In this document: one piece after another, positions 44,991 through 60,722 of the stretch | How positions within the stretch are numbered: position 1 is the stretch's first letter | Layout of the letters: every line of letters starts with the position of its first letter | Origin: Rhodococcus triatomae | GTDB taxonomy: Bacteria > Actinomycetota > Actinomycetes > Mycobacteriales > Mycobacteriaceae | DNA: 64,000 bases | Direction: 5' to 3' | NCBI RefSeq assembly: GCF_014217785.1 | Contig: NZ_CP048814.1 | Location: forward strand, 4,340,001-4,404,000 | Position numbers and translations under genes: made by a program | The notes under the pieces: model-generated | Seen by the model: the letters and a program-made list of their open reading frames with translations, nothing else | The model's database searches: none | Told to the model about the DNA's origin: nothing

Positions 44991-46177
44991 GTGCTGCGCT
45001 GGATAACTGCTGGAGAGTCCCACGGACCTGCCCTCGTGTCGATGCTCGAGGGAATGGTGGCCGGGGTGGAGATCACGACCGAGGAGATCTCGGCACAACT
45101 TGCCCGCCGACGGCTGGGATACGGCCGGGGCGCTCGGATGAAGTTCGAGGCGGACAAGGTCACCGTTCTCGGTGGCGTCCGTCACGGCCTCACGCTGGGC
45201 GGACCCATCGCCGTCGAGATCGGCAACACCGAGTGGCCGAAGTGGGAAACCATCATGGCAGCGGACCCGGTCGATCCGGCGCTGCTCGAGGACCAGGCAC
45301 GCAATGCGCCACTCACGCGGCCTCGGCCCGGTCACGCCGACTACGCGGGCATGCTCAAGTACGGCTTCGACGACGCGCGGCCCGTGCTCGAGCGGGCCAG
45401 CGCCCGGGAGACCGCCGCACGCGTGGCGGCGGGCACCGTCGCACGCAACATGCTGCGCCAGCTGTTCGGTGTGGAAGTGCTTTCGCACGTGATCTCGATC
45501 GGTGCGAGCGCGCCCTACGACGGCCCGGTGCCGAGCCCGCAGGACGCGGCCGCGATCGACGCCAGCCCCGTCCGCGCGGCCGACGAGGCATCCACCACCG
45601 CGATGGTCGAGGAGATCGACGCGGCCAAGCGGGACGGCGACACTCTCGGCGGGATCGTCGAGGTCGTCGTGCACGGACTGCCCGTGGGCCTGGGCTCGTT
45701 CGTCTCCGGAGCGGAACGGCTGGACGCGCGTCTCGCCGCGGCACTCATGGGGATTCAGGCGATCAAGGGTGTCGAGGTGGGCGACGGCTTCGAGACCGCT
45801 CGTCGCCGCGGCAGCGTCGCGCACGACGAGATCACGCCTGGACCGGACGGGATCGCCCGTGCGACCAACCGGGCGGGAGGGCTCGAGGGGGGCATGACCA
45901 ACGGTCAGCCCCTGCGGGTCCGCGCGGCGATGAAGCCGATCTCCACCGTCCCCCGCGCGTTGTCGACCATCGACATGTCGACGGGCGAGGAGGCGGTCGC
46001 GATCCATCAGCGCTCGGACGTCTGTGCGGTTCCCGCAGCGGGAGTGGTGGCCGAGGCGATGGTGGCGCTCGTCGTCGCCCAGGCAGCGCTCGAGAAGTTC
46101 GGTGGGGACTCGATCGAGGAGACCCGGTCCAACTTCCGTCGCTACGCCGACGCGATCGCGCTCCGCCCGCCGCACTG

Positions 46178-46178
<1 letters not shown>
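44991..46178 (+). CDS. aroC: Chorismate synthase
   Basis: This 395-residue FMN-dependent enzyme converts EPSP to chorismate. Typical segments: '[20 protein letters not shown]', '[15 protein letters not shown]', '[17 protein letters not shown]', '[17 protein letters not shown]', '[28 protein letters not shown]' and '[14 protein letters not shown]'. GTG at 44991 with GGAAAG upstream. Its stop overlaps the aroK start (TGATG), so aroC-aroK-aroB are coupled. Confidence 0.97.
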
Positions 46179-47849
<1,671 letters not shown>

Positions 47850-47888
47850 TCTGCGGCTCTGCGGCTTCCGGCCTCGACGCAGTGGGGA

Positions 47889-47930
47889 ACGAGACAGGCC
47901 CCGTGGACTCTTCCACGGGGCCTGTCTCGT
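47889..47930. terminator. Perfect 19-bp bidirectional terminator hairpin
   Basis: A perfect 19-base stem (47889-47907 with 47912-47930) closes a CTCT loop between the convergent aroB and membrane-protein genes. It should stop transcription from both sides. No U-tract. Confidence 0.88.
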
Positions 47931-47969
47931 CGTAGGGTGCAGCTCCGGCGGTTGCCGCCGTTCTGGTGT

Positions 47970-48656
47970 CTAGCGCTGGTCGTCGCGGTACCACTGCTCG
48001 GTGGGCGCGTCTTCGGAAGGCGGGGACGGATCCTCGGTGACGGCCTCGAAGACGGTGGTGTCGGCGTTCGGGTCCACCGACCCGTCCCCGTAGTGGTGCT
48101 CCGTCTCCCCGAACGAGTCGGTCTCGTGGGCTTCCGGCGCGTATCCGGCTCCGTAGGCCATCGTCGCGCCGGGCGCGGCGGCCGCGCCGACCGGAACCGA
48201 CGCGTCGGCGGCGGGCGAGACGTGGGCGGGTCCGCTGCGTCGACCGGCCACGAACCGGGCGATCGCGGACGTGATGATCGCGGGGACGAAGATGAGCAGA
48301 ATCGTGAACGCCGCACCGGAAGTGAGCTCGAAGAACAGCGAGTTGCTGGTCACGTTCAGGCCGGGGACGAAGTTGAGGATCCAGCAGATCACCGCGGAGA
48401 GGAAGGCGCCGAGGACGCCGGCCTGCAGCCACCGCATCGTGAGGTCGCTGCCGGTGTCCTCCTCCGGGTGCCTGCGGCTGTCCGCGGCGGCATCGAGCCA
48501 CCCCCATCCGGCGGCGGCGACCACGACCACGACGAGGCCGAGGAACCGGAACGTCGAGCCCTGGAGCGGCCACTGGGTGAGGGCCACCCCGAGGAACGTC
48601 CGTACCAGAACATGTATCAGGGCCATGCCGAGGCCGCGTACCACCCACGCATTCAT
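47970..48656 (-). CDS. Four-helix membrane protein (Rv2536-like)
   Basis: This 228-residue protein has four predicted transmembrane helices (about residues 9-29, 36-51, 78-98 and 107-130) and an Ala/Asp/Glu/Pro-rich cytoplasmic tail of about 90 residues. It matches in place and shape the actinobacterial four-TM protein between aroD and pepQ in mycobacteria (Rv2536), sometimes called a B-4DMT family transporter; its transport role is unproven. ATG at 48656. It is divergent from pepQ with 120 bases between. Confidence 0.82.
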   Translation of the reverse strand: MNAWVVRGLGMALIHVLVRTFLGVALTQWPLQGSTFRFLGLVVVVVAAAGWGWLDAAADSRRHPEEDTGSDLTMRWLQAGVLGAFLSAVICWILNFVPGLNVTSNSLFFELTSGAAFTILLIFVPAIITSAIARFVAGRRSGPAHVSPAADASVPVGAAAAPGATMAYGAGYAPEAHETDSFGETEHHYGDGSVDPNADTTVFEAVTEDPSPPSEDAPTEQWYRDDQR

Positions 48657-48764
48657 GCGGACAGGGTACCTCCGGTGTGTGTTGCACCCCACACCCGGAG
48701 CGGATTCACGTCGTACGGGCGACGGGGTCGCGCGCCGGAGCAGCGGGTCCGGCTGGTCCGGCGG

Positions 48765-48770
48765 TACGTT
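48765..48770 (+). promoter_or_regulatory. -10 box for a leaderless pepQ transcript
   Basis: TACGTT fits the -10 pattern and ends six bases before the pepQ ATG. No Shine-Dalgarno sequence is present in those six bases, consistent with a leaderless mRNA. Confidence 0.5.
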
Positions 48771-48776
48771 GAACCG

Positions 48777-49868
48777 ATGCCTGCCGATTTCGGACGCCGC
48801 CGCGAGGCACTGCGCCGTGTACTCGCCGACCAGGGGTGCGAGGCGATCCTCGTCACCGATCTGCTCAACATCCGCTATCTCACCGGCTTCACCGGCTCGC
48901 AGGCCGCGCTGCTGGTCCGTGCTGCGGGGGAGGACGGGACGGTCGTGTGCACCGACGGCCGGTACGTCACGCAGGTCGCGGAGCAGGTTCCGGATCTGCC
49001 GGCCGAGATCGCCCGCGCGAGTGCGGTCCACCTCCTGGAGAAGGCCGTCGCGGACGGTGTGGGTTCGCTCGGTTTCGAGAGTCACGTCGTGACCGTCGAC
49101 CAGTTCCGGACCTGGGAGCCGTTGGTGTCGCCGAGCCGGCTGGTGTCGACGCCGCATCTGGTCGAAGCGCTGCGTGCGATCAAGGACGAATTCGAGATCG
49201 GCCGCCTGCGGGCGGCCTGTGCGTGTGCCGACGCCGCCCTCGCGGACCTGCTCGACCAGGGTGGACTGCGCCCGGGCCGGACGGAGAAGCAGGTCCGCCG
49301 TGATCTCGAGAACCTCATGTTCGACCACGGCGCCGACGCGGTCTCCTTCGAGACCATCGTCGCCACCGGCGCGAACTCGGCGGTGCCCCATCACCGTCCC
49401 ACCGACGCGGTACTCGCCCACGGCGACTTCGTGAAACTCGACTTCGGTGCCCGGATCGGCGGCTACCACTCCGACATGACCCGCACCTACGTGCTCGGCG
49501 CCGCGGCGCAGTGGCAGCGCGACGTCTACGAGCTCGTCGCGCGGTCGCAGGCGGCGGGCCGGGCGGCGCTGGTACCCGGCACCGAGGTGGCCGCCGTCGA
49601 CGGTGCGGCGCGGCGGGTGATCGCCGATGCCGGATACGGGGACCTGTTCGTGCACGGCCTCGGGCACGGTGTCGGACTCGAGATTCACGAAGCGCCCGGA
49701 ATCGGTCAGCGGGGCACCGGTACACTTTCGGTCGGTGCGGCGGTGACCGTCGAGCCGGGTGTGTACTTCTCCGGGCGCGGTGGCGTCCGGATCGAGGACA
49801 CGCTCGTGGTGCGCGAACAGGGCCCGGAATTGCTCACGCTCACCGACAAGGAACTGACCGTGGTGTGA
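48777..49868 (+). CDS. pepQ: Xaa-Pro peptidase (M24 family)
   Basis: This 363-residue metallopeptidase removes or splits Xaa-Pro bonds. The N-terminal creatinase-like domain ('ILVTDLLNIRYLTGFTGSQAALLV') is followed by the pita-bread fold with the two-metal ligands: 'VKLDFGARIGGYHSDMTRTYVLG' (two Asp), 'LFVHGLGHGVGLEIHEAPGI' (His), and the Glu residues of 'AVTVEPGVYF' and 'GVRIEDTLVV'. ATG at 48777 gives the normal N terminus. efp and nusB follow, as in M. tuberculosis. Confidence 0.94.
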   Translation: MPADFGRRREALRRVLADQGCEAILVTDLLNIRYLTGFTGSQAALLVRAAGEDGTVVCTDGRYVTQVAEQVPDLPAEIARASAVHLLEKAVADGVGSLGFESHVVTVDQFRTWEPLVSPSRLVSTPHLVEALRAIKDEFEIGRLRAACACADAALADLLDQGGLRPGRTEKQVRRDLENLMFDHGADAVSFETIVATGANSAVPHHRPTDAVLAHGDFVKLDFGARIGGYHSDMTRTYVLGAAAQWQRDVYELVARSQAAGRAALVPGTEVAAVDGAARRVIADAGYGDLFVHGLGHGVGLEIHEAPGIGQRGTGTLSVGAAVTVEPGVYFSGRGGVRIEDTLVVREQGPELLTLTDKELTVV

Positions 49869-49965
49869 CCTCACTCGATGTGCGGTGGCTCGTCGCCCGG
49901 GTCGGGTCCGACCGGCGGCTGTGACGGACACCGGCGGGTGCAACGAACAAGGAGACGCGAAGTAA

Positions 49966-50529
49966 GTGGCAGACACCAGTGATTTCAAGAACGGTCTCGT
50001 GCTGAAGATCGAGGGCCAGCTCTGGCAGATCCTCGAGTTCCAGCACGTCAAGCCCGGCAAGGGGCCGGCTTTCGTGCGTACGAAGATCAAGAACGTGCTC
50101 TCGGGCAAGACCGTCGACAAGACCTGGAACGCCGGCGTCAAGGTCGAGACCGCAACGGTCGACCGCCGTGACATGACGTACCTGTACCACGACGGCACCG
50201 ACTACATCTTCATGGACGGCCAGACCTACGACCAGCTGTCGATCAGCCCGGAGACCGTCGGTGACGGCGCCCGCTTCCTGCTGGAGAACATGCAGGTCCA
50301 GGTCGCCACGCACGAGGACGCCCCGCTGTTCGTCGAGCTGCCCGTCACGGTCGAGCTCGAGGTCAAGCACACCGACCCCGGCCTGCAGGGCGACCGTTCG
50401 ACCGGTGGGACCAAGCCGGCGACACTCGAGACCGGTGCCGAGATCCAGGTTCCGCTGTTCATCAACATCGGTGACAAGCTGAAGGTCGACTCGCGCGACG
50501 GCAACTACCTCGGGCGTGTGAATTCCTGA
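49966..50529 (+). CDS. efp: Elongation factor P
   Basis: This 187-residue factor relieves ribosome stalling at polyproline. It has the KOW-like N-terminal domain with the loop '[19 protein letters not shown]', where Lys32 takes the tip position that is modified in some bacteria, and the two OB domains ('[21 protein letters not shown]', '[23 protein letters not shown]'). GTG at 49966 has AAGGAG upstream. nusB starts at the next base after its stop. Confidence 0.97.
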   Translation: MADTSDFKNGLVLKIEGQLWQILEFQHVKPGKGPAFVRTKIKNVLSGKTVDKTWNAGVKVETATVDRRDMTYLYHDGTDYIFMDGQTYDQLSISPETVGDGARFLLENMQVQVATHEDAPLFVELPVTVELEVKHTDPGLQGDRSTGGTKPATLETGAEIQVPLFINIGDKLKVDSRDGNYLGRVNS

Positions 50530-51093
50530 GTGTCCGGTACGCACAAGAAGCTCGGCGCGCGGCACAAGGCACGGAAGCGCGCCGTCGATTTCCTCTTCGA
50601 AGCCGAGGCTCGCGACCTCGACCCGGTCGACCTCGCCGGTGACCGGGCGGACCTCGCGGCCAAGGACGATTCGGTCGCGCCGGTGCCGGGATACACGGTG
50701 ACATTGGTCACCGGCGTCGCGGAGAACCTGGACCGGATCGACTCCGTCATCGAGTCGCATCTGCAGGATTGGACTCTCGATCGGCTCCCCGCCGTGGACC
50801 GGGCAATTCTGCGCCTGGCGGTGTGGGAGTTGTTCCATGCCGCCGACGTCCCGCCGGTCGTGGCGGTGGACGAGGCCGTCGAGCTGGCGAAACAGCTGTC
50901 GACCGACGATTCTCCCGGCTTCGTCAACGGAGTTCTCGGACAGGTCGTCCTCGTCGCGCCGCAGGTGCGGTCGGCCGCCGCCGCCACCTCGCAGCGTGCC
51001 GCCGAGACCGAATCCACCGCAGACGCCCGGGAATCGGCGGACGTCGACGTTCCCGCCGAGGCGCAGCAGGGGCCGTCGGACCCGACCGACTGA
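50530..51093 (+). CDS. nusB: Transcription antitermination factor NusB
   Basis: This 187-residue protein binds boxA RNA with NusE (S10) to support rRNA antitermination. The helical NusB fold is visible: '[27 protein letters not shown]', '[57 protein letters not shown]'. The C terminus is extended by an Ala/Glu/Asp-rich tail. GTG at 50530 abuts efp, so the two are cotranscribed. Confidence 0.96.
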   Translation: MSGTHKKLGARHKARKRAVDFLFEAEARDLDPVDLAGDRADLAAKDDSVAPVPGYTVTLVTGVAENLDRIDSVIESHLQDWTLDRLPAVDRAILRLAVWELFHAADVPPVVAVDEAVELAKQLSTDDSPGFVNGVLGQVVLVAPQVRSAAAATSQRAAETESTADARESADVDVPAEAQQGPSDPTD

Positions 51094-51125
51094 TCCACCG
51101 ACGCACTGGACCCCTCCCTCCTCGT

Positions 51126-51176
51126 GGGTGAAGGTGGCTTTCGACCGGTCTGACCGGTCGAAAGCCACCTTCACCC
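51126..51176. terminator. Perfect 25-bp palindrome after nusB
   Basis: 51126-51150 is perfectly complementary to 51152-51176 with a single T between, a 51-base near-perfect palindrome that would form an extremely stable hairpin. It lies 33 bases after the nusB stop and before the pyr promoter, so it most likely terminates pepQ-efp-nusB. It could also be a dispersed repetitive element. Confidence 0.75.
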
Positions 51177-51246
51177 GGTTGTGGGCCGGGGGAGGAGGTG
51201 AACGTGGGTGTCTGAGGGCGGGTGCGGTGCGATCTCCGGTCGCTGC

Positions 51247-51252
51247 TACGAT
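51247..51252 (+). promoter_or_regulatory. -10 box of the pyr operon
   Basis: TACGAT in the context CTGCTACGATGG matches the actinobacterial -10 consensus. A start about seven bases downstream would give a leader of roughly 55 bases that includes the PyrR-binding hairpin. Confidence 0.6.
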
Positions 51253-51279
51253 GGCCCACGTCAGGCATCCTTTAACGAT

Positions 51280-51944
<665 letters not shown>

Positions 51945-52889
51945 GTGAAGCATCTGCTGTCGATCGCCGATCTGGATCGGGAGTCGGCCACCTCGCTCCT
52001 CGACGAGGCGGAGCGATTCGAGCAGGCGCTGCTCGGCCGTGAGGTCCGCAAGCTGCCCACCCTGCGCGGCCGCACCGTGATGACGGTCTTCTTCGAGAAC
52101 TCCACCCGCACCCGGGTGTCGTTCGAGGTCGCGGGCAAGTGGATGAGCGCCGACGTCATCAACGTCAGCGCGTCGAGTTCCTCGGTGTCCAAGGGCGAAT
52201 CGCTGCGGGACACCGCGATGACCCTGCGCGCAGCCGGGGCCGACGCGCTGATCGTGCGTCACCCGTCGTCCGGTGCCGCGCACCAGATCGCGCGGTGGAC
52301 CGGTGGCATGGACGACGGCGGTCCGGCGGTGATCAACGCGGGCGACGGCACTCACGAGCATCCGACGCAGGCGCTTCTCGACGCACTGACCCTGCGGCAG
52401 CGGCTCGGATCCGTCGAGGGCAGGCGTATCGCCGTCGTCGGCGACATCCTGCACAGCCGGGTCGCCCGCTCCAACGCGTTGCTGCTGTCGATGCTCGGTG
52501 CCGAGGTCGTCCTCGTCGCCCCGCCGACCCTGCTTCCGGTCGGGGTCGAGACGTGGCCGGTGACGGTCGCGCATTCCCTCGACGCGGAACTGCCGGGGCT
52601 GGACGCCGTGCTGATGCTCCGGGTACAGGCCGAGCGGATGAACGGCGGGTTCTTTCCCTCGCAACGTGAGTACTCGATCAACTACGGCCTCAACGACAGG
52701 CGACTGGGAATGCTCCCGGATCACGCGGTCGTGCTGCATCCCGGCCCGATGCTGCGCGGCATGGAGATTGCTTCCGCGGTGGCCGACTCGCCGCGCGCCG
52801 CGGTGCTGCAGCAGGTGACCAACGGGGTGCACATGCGGATGGCGGTCCTGTTCCGGCTGCTCGTCGGAGCCGAGGAGGCCGCGGTATGA
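51945..52889 (+). CDS. pyrB: Aspartate carbamoyltransferase catalytic subunit
   Basis: This 314-residue enzyme condenses carbamoyl phosphate and aspartate, the committed step of pyrimidine synthesis. '[23 protein letters not shown]' is the carbamoyl-phosphate loop, '[13 protein letters not shown]' the 80s loop, '[22 protein letters not shown]' and '[19 protein letters not shown]' further conserved regions. No pyrI regulatory subunit is present, as usual in actinobacteria. GTG at 51945 abuts pyrR; the stop overlaps pyrC (ATGA). Confidence 0.97.
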   Translation: MKHLLSIADLDRESATSLLDEAERFEQALLGREVRKLPTLRGRTVMTVFFENSTRTRVSFEVAGKWMSADVINVSASSSSVSKGESLRDTAMTLRAAGADALIVRHPSSGAAHQIARWTGGMDDGGPAVINAGDGTHEHPTQALLDALTLRQRLGSVEGRRIAVVGDILHSRVARSNALLLSMLGAEVVLVAPPTLLPVGVETWPVTVAHSLDAELPGLDAVLMLRVQAERMNGGFFPSQREYSINYGLNDRRLGMLPDHAVVLHPGPMLRGMEIASAVADSPRAAVLQQVTNGVHMRMAVLFRLLVGAEEAAV

Positions 52890-54271
52890 GTGGGAACAGA
52901 ACAGGAGATGCAGTGCTGACTGGAGATGCGGTGCCGACCGGAGATGCGGTGCCGGCCGGGAGTGCGGTACTGATCAGGGACGTCCGCGTCTACGGCGAGG
53001 GCGAACCGACCGACGTGCTGGTCACAGGCGGCATCGTCGCGGCGATCGGTCCCGACGCCGCAGCCGGTGCGGGCGAGGACGCCGAGATCCTCGACGGCGC
53101 CGGTCAGGTCCTGCTACCGGGCTTCGTGGACCTGCACACGCACCTGCGCGAGCCCGGCCGCGAGGACACCGAGACCATCGACTCCGGTTCCGCGGCCGCC
53201 GCACTCGGCGGCTACACCGCGGTGTTCGCGATGGCGAACACCAGCCCGGTCGCCGACAGTGCAGTGGTCACCGATCACGTGTGGCGCCGCGGACAGGAAG
53301 TCGGCCTGGTCGACGTGCATCCGGTGGGTGCGGTGACGGTGGGTCTCGCGGGCGAGCAGCTCGCGGAGATGGCCACGATGGCTTCGGGTGTCGGCCGGGT
53401 GCGGATGTTCTCCGACGACGGGCACTGTGTCCACGATCCGCTCATCATGCGCCGGGCACTCGAGTACTCGAGTGCGCTGGACGTGCTCGTCGCCCAGCAT
53501 GCCGAGGAGCCGCGCCTGACGGTCGGGTCCGTGGCGCACGAGGGGCCGACGGCGGCGCGGCTGGGTCTGACCGGCTGGCCGCGAGCTGCCGAGGAATCGA
53601 TCGTCGCGCGTGACGCGCTGCTCGCGCGGGATGCCGGCGCCCGCGTCCACATCTGCCACGCCTCGACAGCCGGTACGGTCGAGTTGCTGAAATGGGCTCG
53701 AAGCCAGGGAATTTCGATCACCGCCGAGGTCACCCCGCACCATCTGCTGTTGGACGACTCGAGACTCGAGACGTACGACGCGGTGAACCGGGTGAACCCA
53801 CCGTTGCGTGAGGCCTCGGACGTCGAGGCGCTGCGCCGGGGCCTGGCGGAGGGCGTGATCGACTGTGTCGCCACCGATCACGCCCCGCACGCCGAACAGG
53901 ACAAGTGCTGCGAGTTCGCGGCTGCCCGGCCGGGGATGCTCGGGCTCGAGACGGCGCTGTCGATCGTCGTCTCGACGATGCTCCGCCCCGGGCTGCTCGA
54001 CTGGCGTGGTGTGGCGAAGGTGATGAGCGAGCGTCCCGCGGAGATCGTCGGCCTCGACGACCAGGGCCGGCCGATCGAGGTGGGGGAGCCGGCGAACCTC
54101 GTCCTCGTGGATCCGGACACCGAGTGGACGGTGCACGGACCGGAGCTGGCCAGCGTCGCGAACAACACCCCGTACGAGTCGATGACCTTGCCCGCCAAGG
54201 TCACCGCGACCGTGCTGCGCGGGCGGATCACCGCCCGCGACGGCAAGGTGCGCCCGAAGGGAGATCGCTGA
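52886..54271 (+). CDS. pyrC: Dihydroorotase (type I)
   Basis: This zinc enzyme of up to 461 residues cyclises carbamoyl aspartate to dihydroorotate. Metal-site motifs are '[20 protein letters not shown]', '[11 protein letters not shown]' and '[14 protein letters not shown]'; 'VNPPLRE' and '[14 protein letters not shown]' are also typical. ATG at 52886 overlaps the pyrB stop, but the first 30 codons are an 18-base tandem repeat ([12 protein letters not shown]) outside the conserved domain, and each of the first three repeat units carries GGAG five bases before an in-frame GTG (52913, 52931, 52949). The true N terminus may therefore be any of these. The stop overlaps the next ATG (TGATG). Confidence 0.95.
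   Translation: MSGNRTGDAVLTGDAVPTGDAVPAGSAVLIRDVRVYGEGEPTDVLVTGGIVAAIGPDAAAGAGEDAEILDGAGQVLLPGFVDLHTHLREPGREDTETIDSGSAAAALGGYTAVFAMANTSPVADSAVVTDHVWRRGQEVGLVDVHPVGAVTVGLAGEQLAEMATMASGVGRVRMFSDDGHCVHDPLIMRRALEYSSALDVLVAQHAEEPRLTVGSVAHEGPTAARLGLTGWPRAAEESIVARDALLARDAGARVHICHASTAGTVELLKWARSQGISITAEVTPHHLLLDDSRLETYDAVNRVNPPLREASDVEALRRGLAEGVIDCVATDHAPHAEQDKCCEFAAARPGMLGLETALSIVVSTMLRPGLLDWRGVAKVMSERPAEIVGLDDQGRPIEVGEPANLVLVDPDTEWTVHGPELASVANNTPYESMTLPAKVTATVLRGRITARDGKVRPKGDR
52901..52972 (+). repeat. 18-bp tandem repeat carrying SD-GTG units at the pyrC 5' end
   Basis: Four 18-base units (52901, 52919, 52937, 52955), the middle two differing at one base, encode [24 protein letters not shown]. 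The first three each contain GGAG-N5-GTG in the pyrC frame. Confidence 0.9.
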
Positions 54272-54873
54272 TGGATCGCGTGCTGTGGGTGGTCGGGCTG
54301 TTCGTCTTCTGGGTGGCGATGATCGGCCTGATGTACGTCGGGTGGCGTGGCCGCGCCAGGCGGCAGGCCGACCGGGTCGGCGAGCTGCCGACGGTGCCGG
54401 AGGATCCGGGAACCCAGTTGCTTCCGGCGACCACCGGGCTCTACGTCGGCAGCACCCTGGCGCCGAGCTGGCAGGACCGGATCGCGGTCGGGGATCTCGG
54501 CCACCGGGCGGATTCCGAGCTCAGCCGCTACGAGAAGGGGATCCTGCTCGCTCGGGCGGGTGCCTCGGCGATCTGGATTCCCCGGGAATCGATCCGCGCC
54601 ATCCGCACCGAACGGGGTCTGGCCGGAAAGGTGATGACCAAGGACGGTGTCCTGGTGATCCGCTGGGAGCTGCCGACGGGCACCGAGGTCGACACCGGAT
54701 TCCGGGGCGACGACAAGTCGGTGTACCCGCACTGGGTCGCTCCCGTGCCCGACGGTGCTCCGGCCCCGTCGCCGGCGGACGGCGGTACCAGCGCACCGTC
54801 CTCGACGGACAACGAAGATCCAACGAACGCGTCGGGCTCTGGTGAGGCCCCGCAGAACGGAGAGGACGCATGA
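54271..54873 (+). CDS. Pyr-operon membrane protein (Rv1382-like)
   Basis: This 200-residue protein has one N-terminal transmembrane helix ('[25 protein letters not shown]'), a soluble domain ('[28 protein letters not shown]', '[33 protein letters not shown]') with PH-like character and a Pro/Ser/Asp-rich tail. It always lies between pyrC and carA in Mycobacteriales (Rv1382 in M. tuberculosis), but its role is unknown. It overlaps pyrC (TGATG) and carA (ATGA), so it is translated together with the pyrimidine enzymes. Confidence 0.85.
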   Translation: MDRVLWVVGLFVFWVAMIGLMYVGWRGRARRQADRVGELPTVPEDPGTQLLPATTGLYVGSTLAPSWQDRIAVGDLGHRADSELSRYEKGILLARAGASAIWIPRESIRAIRTERGLAGKVMTKDGVLVIRWELPTGTEVDTGFRGDDKSVYPHWVAPVPDGAPAPSPADGGTSAPSSTDNEDPTNASGSGEAPQNGEDA

Positions 54874-56095
54874 GCGGCCCCCACGACACCCCTTTCGCAG
54901 ACAGCGCCTCGGGGGGCGATCTCGCGGTACTGGTTCTCGAGGACGGACGAGTGTTCCGCGGAACCACGTTCGGGGCCGTCGGGCAGACACTCGGTGAGGC
55001 GGTGTTCAGCACCGGGATGACGGGGTACCAGGAGACACTCACCGACCCCAGCTATCACCGGCAGATCGTGGTGTCGACGGCACCGCAGATCGGCAACACC
55101 GGCTGGAACCAGGAGGACGACGAGTCGGTCGGCCCCACCGGGGATCCGGCGGGTGCCCGCATCTGGGTGGCCGGGTACGTGGTGCGCGATCCCTCACGGG
55201 TGACGTCGAACTGGCGGGCTACCGGATCGCTGCAGGACGCCCTGTCGGGGCAGGGCATCGTCGGGATCGCGAACATCGACACCCGCGCCCTCGTCCGGCA
55301 TCTACGCACCCGCGGTTCGATGCGGGCCGGTGTCTTCTCCGGCGACGCGCTGGCGTGGGCCGGGAACGGGATCCTCGACACGGATGTCCTGCTCGCTCGC
55401 GTCCGCGAGCAGCCGTCGATGCTGGGTGCGGACCTCGCCGGTCAGGTGAGCACCACCACCGGATACACCGTGGAGCCGGTCGGCGGCAGCCCGCAGTTCA
55501 CGGTCGCGGCGATCGACCTGGGCATCAAGACGAACACCCCGCGCATGTTCGCCGAGCGCGGCATCCGGGTGCACGTGCTGCCCTCGAACGCGACGCTCGA
55601 TCAGATTCTCGACCTGAAGGCGGACGGGGTGTTCCTGTCCAACGGTCCGGGCGATCCGGCCACCGCCGACGGTGCCGTGCACCTGACGAAGGAGGTCCTG
55701 GGCCAGGGACTGCCGCTGTTCGGCATCTGCTTCGGTAACCAGATCCTCGGCCGGGCGCTCGGCCGAGGCACCTACAAGATGAAGTTCGGCCACCGTGGCA
55801 TCAACATCCCGGTCGTCGAACACGAGACGGGCCGGATCGCGATCACCGCGCAGAACCACGGGTTCGCCCTCGAAGGCGAGGCCGGCGAGGAGTTCGACAC
55901 CCCCTTCGGCCGCGCGATCGTCAGCCACACCTGCGCCAACGACGGCACCGTCGAAGGCGTCCGGCTACTGGACGACTCGGCGTTCTCGGTGCAGTACCAC
56001 CCGGAGGCCGCGGCAGGTCCGCACGACGCCGCCTACCTCTTCGACCGTTTCACCACTTTGCTCTCGGCGCGCCGGGGGACGGGAGTTCGCAAGTA

Positions 56096-56096
<1 letters not shown>
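54870..56096 (+). CDS. carA: Carbamoyl-phosphate synthase small subunit
   Basis: This 408-residue glutaminase subunit provides ammonia to CarB. The N-terminal domain ('[42 protein letters not shown]') precedes a class I glutaminase with the nucleophile Cys in '[19 protein letters not shown]' and His-Glu in '[15 protein letters not shown]'. ATG at 54870 has GGAGAGGA upstream; the stop overlaps carB (TAATG). Confidence 0.97.
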
Positions 56097-59430
<3,334 letters not shown>

Positions 59431-59434
<4 letters not shown>

Positions 59435-60267
59435 CGGGGCCTGCGGCCGGGGCGTGGAGTACCCGCCTGCGGGCCGCGGTGTCCTCGCGAGGGCGCCTGT
59501 GTGTGGGTATCGACCCACATCCGGCGCTGCTCGAGTCCTGGGGCCTGCCCGCCTCGGCGGACGGTCTCGCGCGGTTCACCGACATCTGTGTCGAGGCCTT
59601 CGGCGACGAGGCGGCCGTGGTGAAGCCCCAGGTGGCGTTCTTCGAGGCGTACGGCGCCGCCGGGTACTCGATCCTCGAACGCGCCGTCGCGGGCCTGAGA
59701 GAGGCCGGGGCGTTGGTTCTCGCCGACGCGAAGCGCGGGGACATCGGCTCGACGATGGCCGCGTACGCGCAGGCGTGGCTCGATCCCCATTCGCCGCTGT
59801 CGTCCGACGCGGTGACGATCTCGCCGTATCTCGGGTTCGGTGCCCTCGGCCCTGCCGTCGACCTCGCCGCGGCAGGCGGCAGGGGAGTGTTCGTCCTCGC
59901 CCGCACCTCCAACCCCGAGGGTGGGCTGTTCCAGGGAGCCGGGACGGGTGGCGGAGTCTCGGTCGCCCAGGCCGTCGTGGACGCGGCGACGGCGCGGAAT
60001 GCGCAGGATGCGGACACCGTCGGCCTGGTGGTCGGTGCCACGCGCGATCACGGGCTGGATCTGTCGAATTTTTCCGGACCGATCCTGGCGCCCGGCGTGG
60101 GCGCGCAGGGGGCGACGGCGGCCGATCTTCCGCAGATTTTCCAGGGTTCCCGAAAACTGCTGCTCCCCAATGTTTCCCGTGGCATTCTGCAGGTCGGGCC
60201 GTCTGTTTCCGCGTTGCGGGCCGAGGTCGCGCGGCTGCGCGAGGAGATCGAAGTGGTCCTCGCATAG
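59431..60267 (+). CDS. pyrF: Orotidine 5'-phosphate decarboxylase (type 2)
   Basis: This 278-residue enzyme decarboxylates OMP to UMP. It belongs to the longer 'mycobacterial' subfamily, with '[18 protein letters not shown]', '[21 protein letters not shown]', the catalytic '[22 protein letters not shown]', '[19 protein letters not shown]' and the phosphate-binding '[17 protein letters not shown]'. GTG at 59431 overlaps the carB stop. It closes the pyrimidine enzyme series; mihF follows after 126 bases. Confidence 0.96.
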
Positions 60268-60393
60268 CCCACCGGTTTCGCCGGGCTCCGGCGGGGGGTG
60301 GGTTCGCAATCGGCGCCGAGGCTGAGTACGGTCGCTATCGCCGCTGGTTGACAGCGGTTTGGTACTGATGCCCAACGATGAGACGGAGGAACC

Positions 60394-60714
60394 GTGGCCC
60401 TTCCCCAGTTGACTGATGAGCAGCGCGCCGCTGCTTTGGAGAAGGCGGCTGCCGCCCGTAAGGCCAGGGCTGAGCTCAAGGAGCGCCTCAAGCGCGGCGG
60501 CACCGACCTGAAGCAGGTCCTCAAGGACGCCGAAGAGGACGAGATCCTCGGCAAGATGAAGGTGTCCGCCCTGCTCGAGGCCCTGCCCAAGGTGGGCAAG
60601 GTCAAGGCGCAGGAGATCATGACCGAGCTGGAGATCGCCCCGACGCGCCGTCTGCGTGGACTCGGCGACCGGCAGCGCAAGGCGCTGCTCGCTCGCTTCG
60701 ACTTCGAGGCCTGA
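60394..60714 (+). CDS. mihF: Actinobacterial integration host factor
   Basis: This 106-residue basic protein is the actinobacterial nucleoid-associated factor mIHF/sIHF. It has a long charged N-terminal helix ('[25 protein letters not shown]') and a helix-two-turn-helix ('[46 protein letters not shown]') that binds DNA. It is unrelated to the HU/IHF family. GTG at 60394 is preceded by GGAGGAA. A TTGACA at 60348-60353 in the upstream gap may be a -35 box, but I see no -10 at the right distance. Confidence 0.95.
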   Translation: MALPQLTDEQRAAALEKAAAARKARAELKERLKRGGTDLKQVLKDAEEDEILGKMKVSALLEALPKVGKVKAQEIMTELEIAPTRRLRGLGDRQRKALLARFDFEA

Positions 60715-60722
60715 GTCGAGCG

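Noticed and set aside
60348..60379. TTGACA upstream of mihF as a promoter.
   Set aside because: The nearest -10-like sequences are 9 or 20 bases away, so the spacing is wrong.
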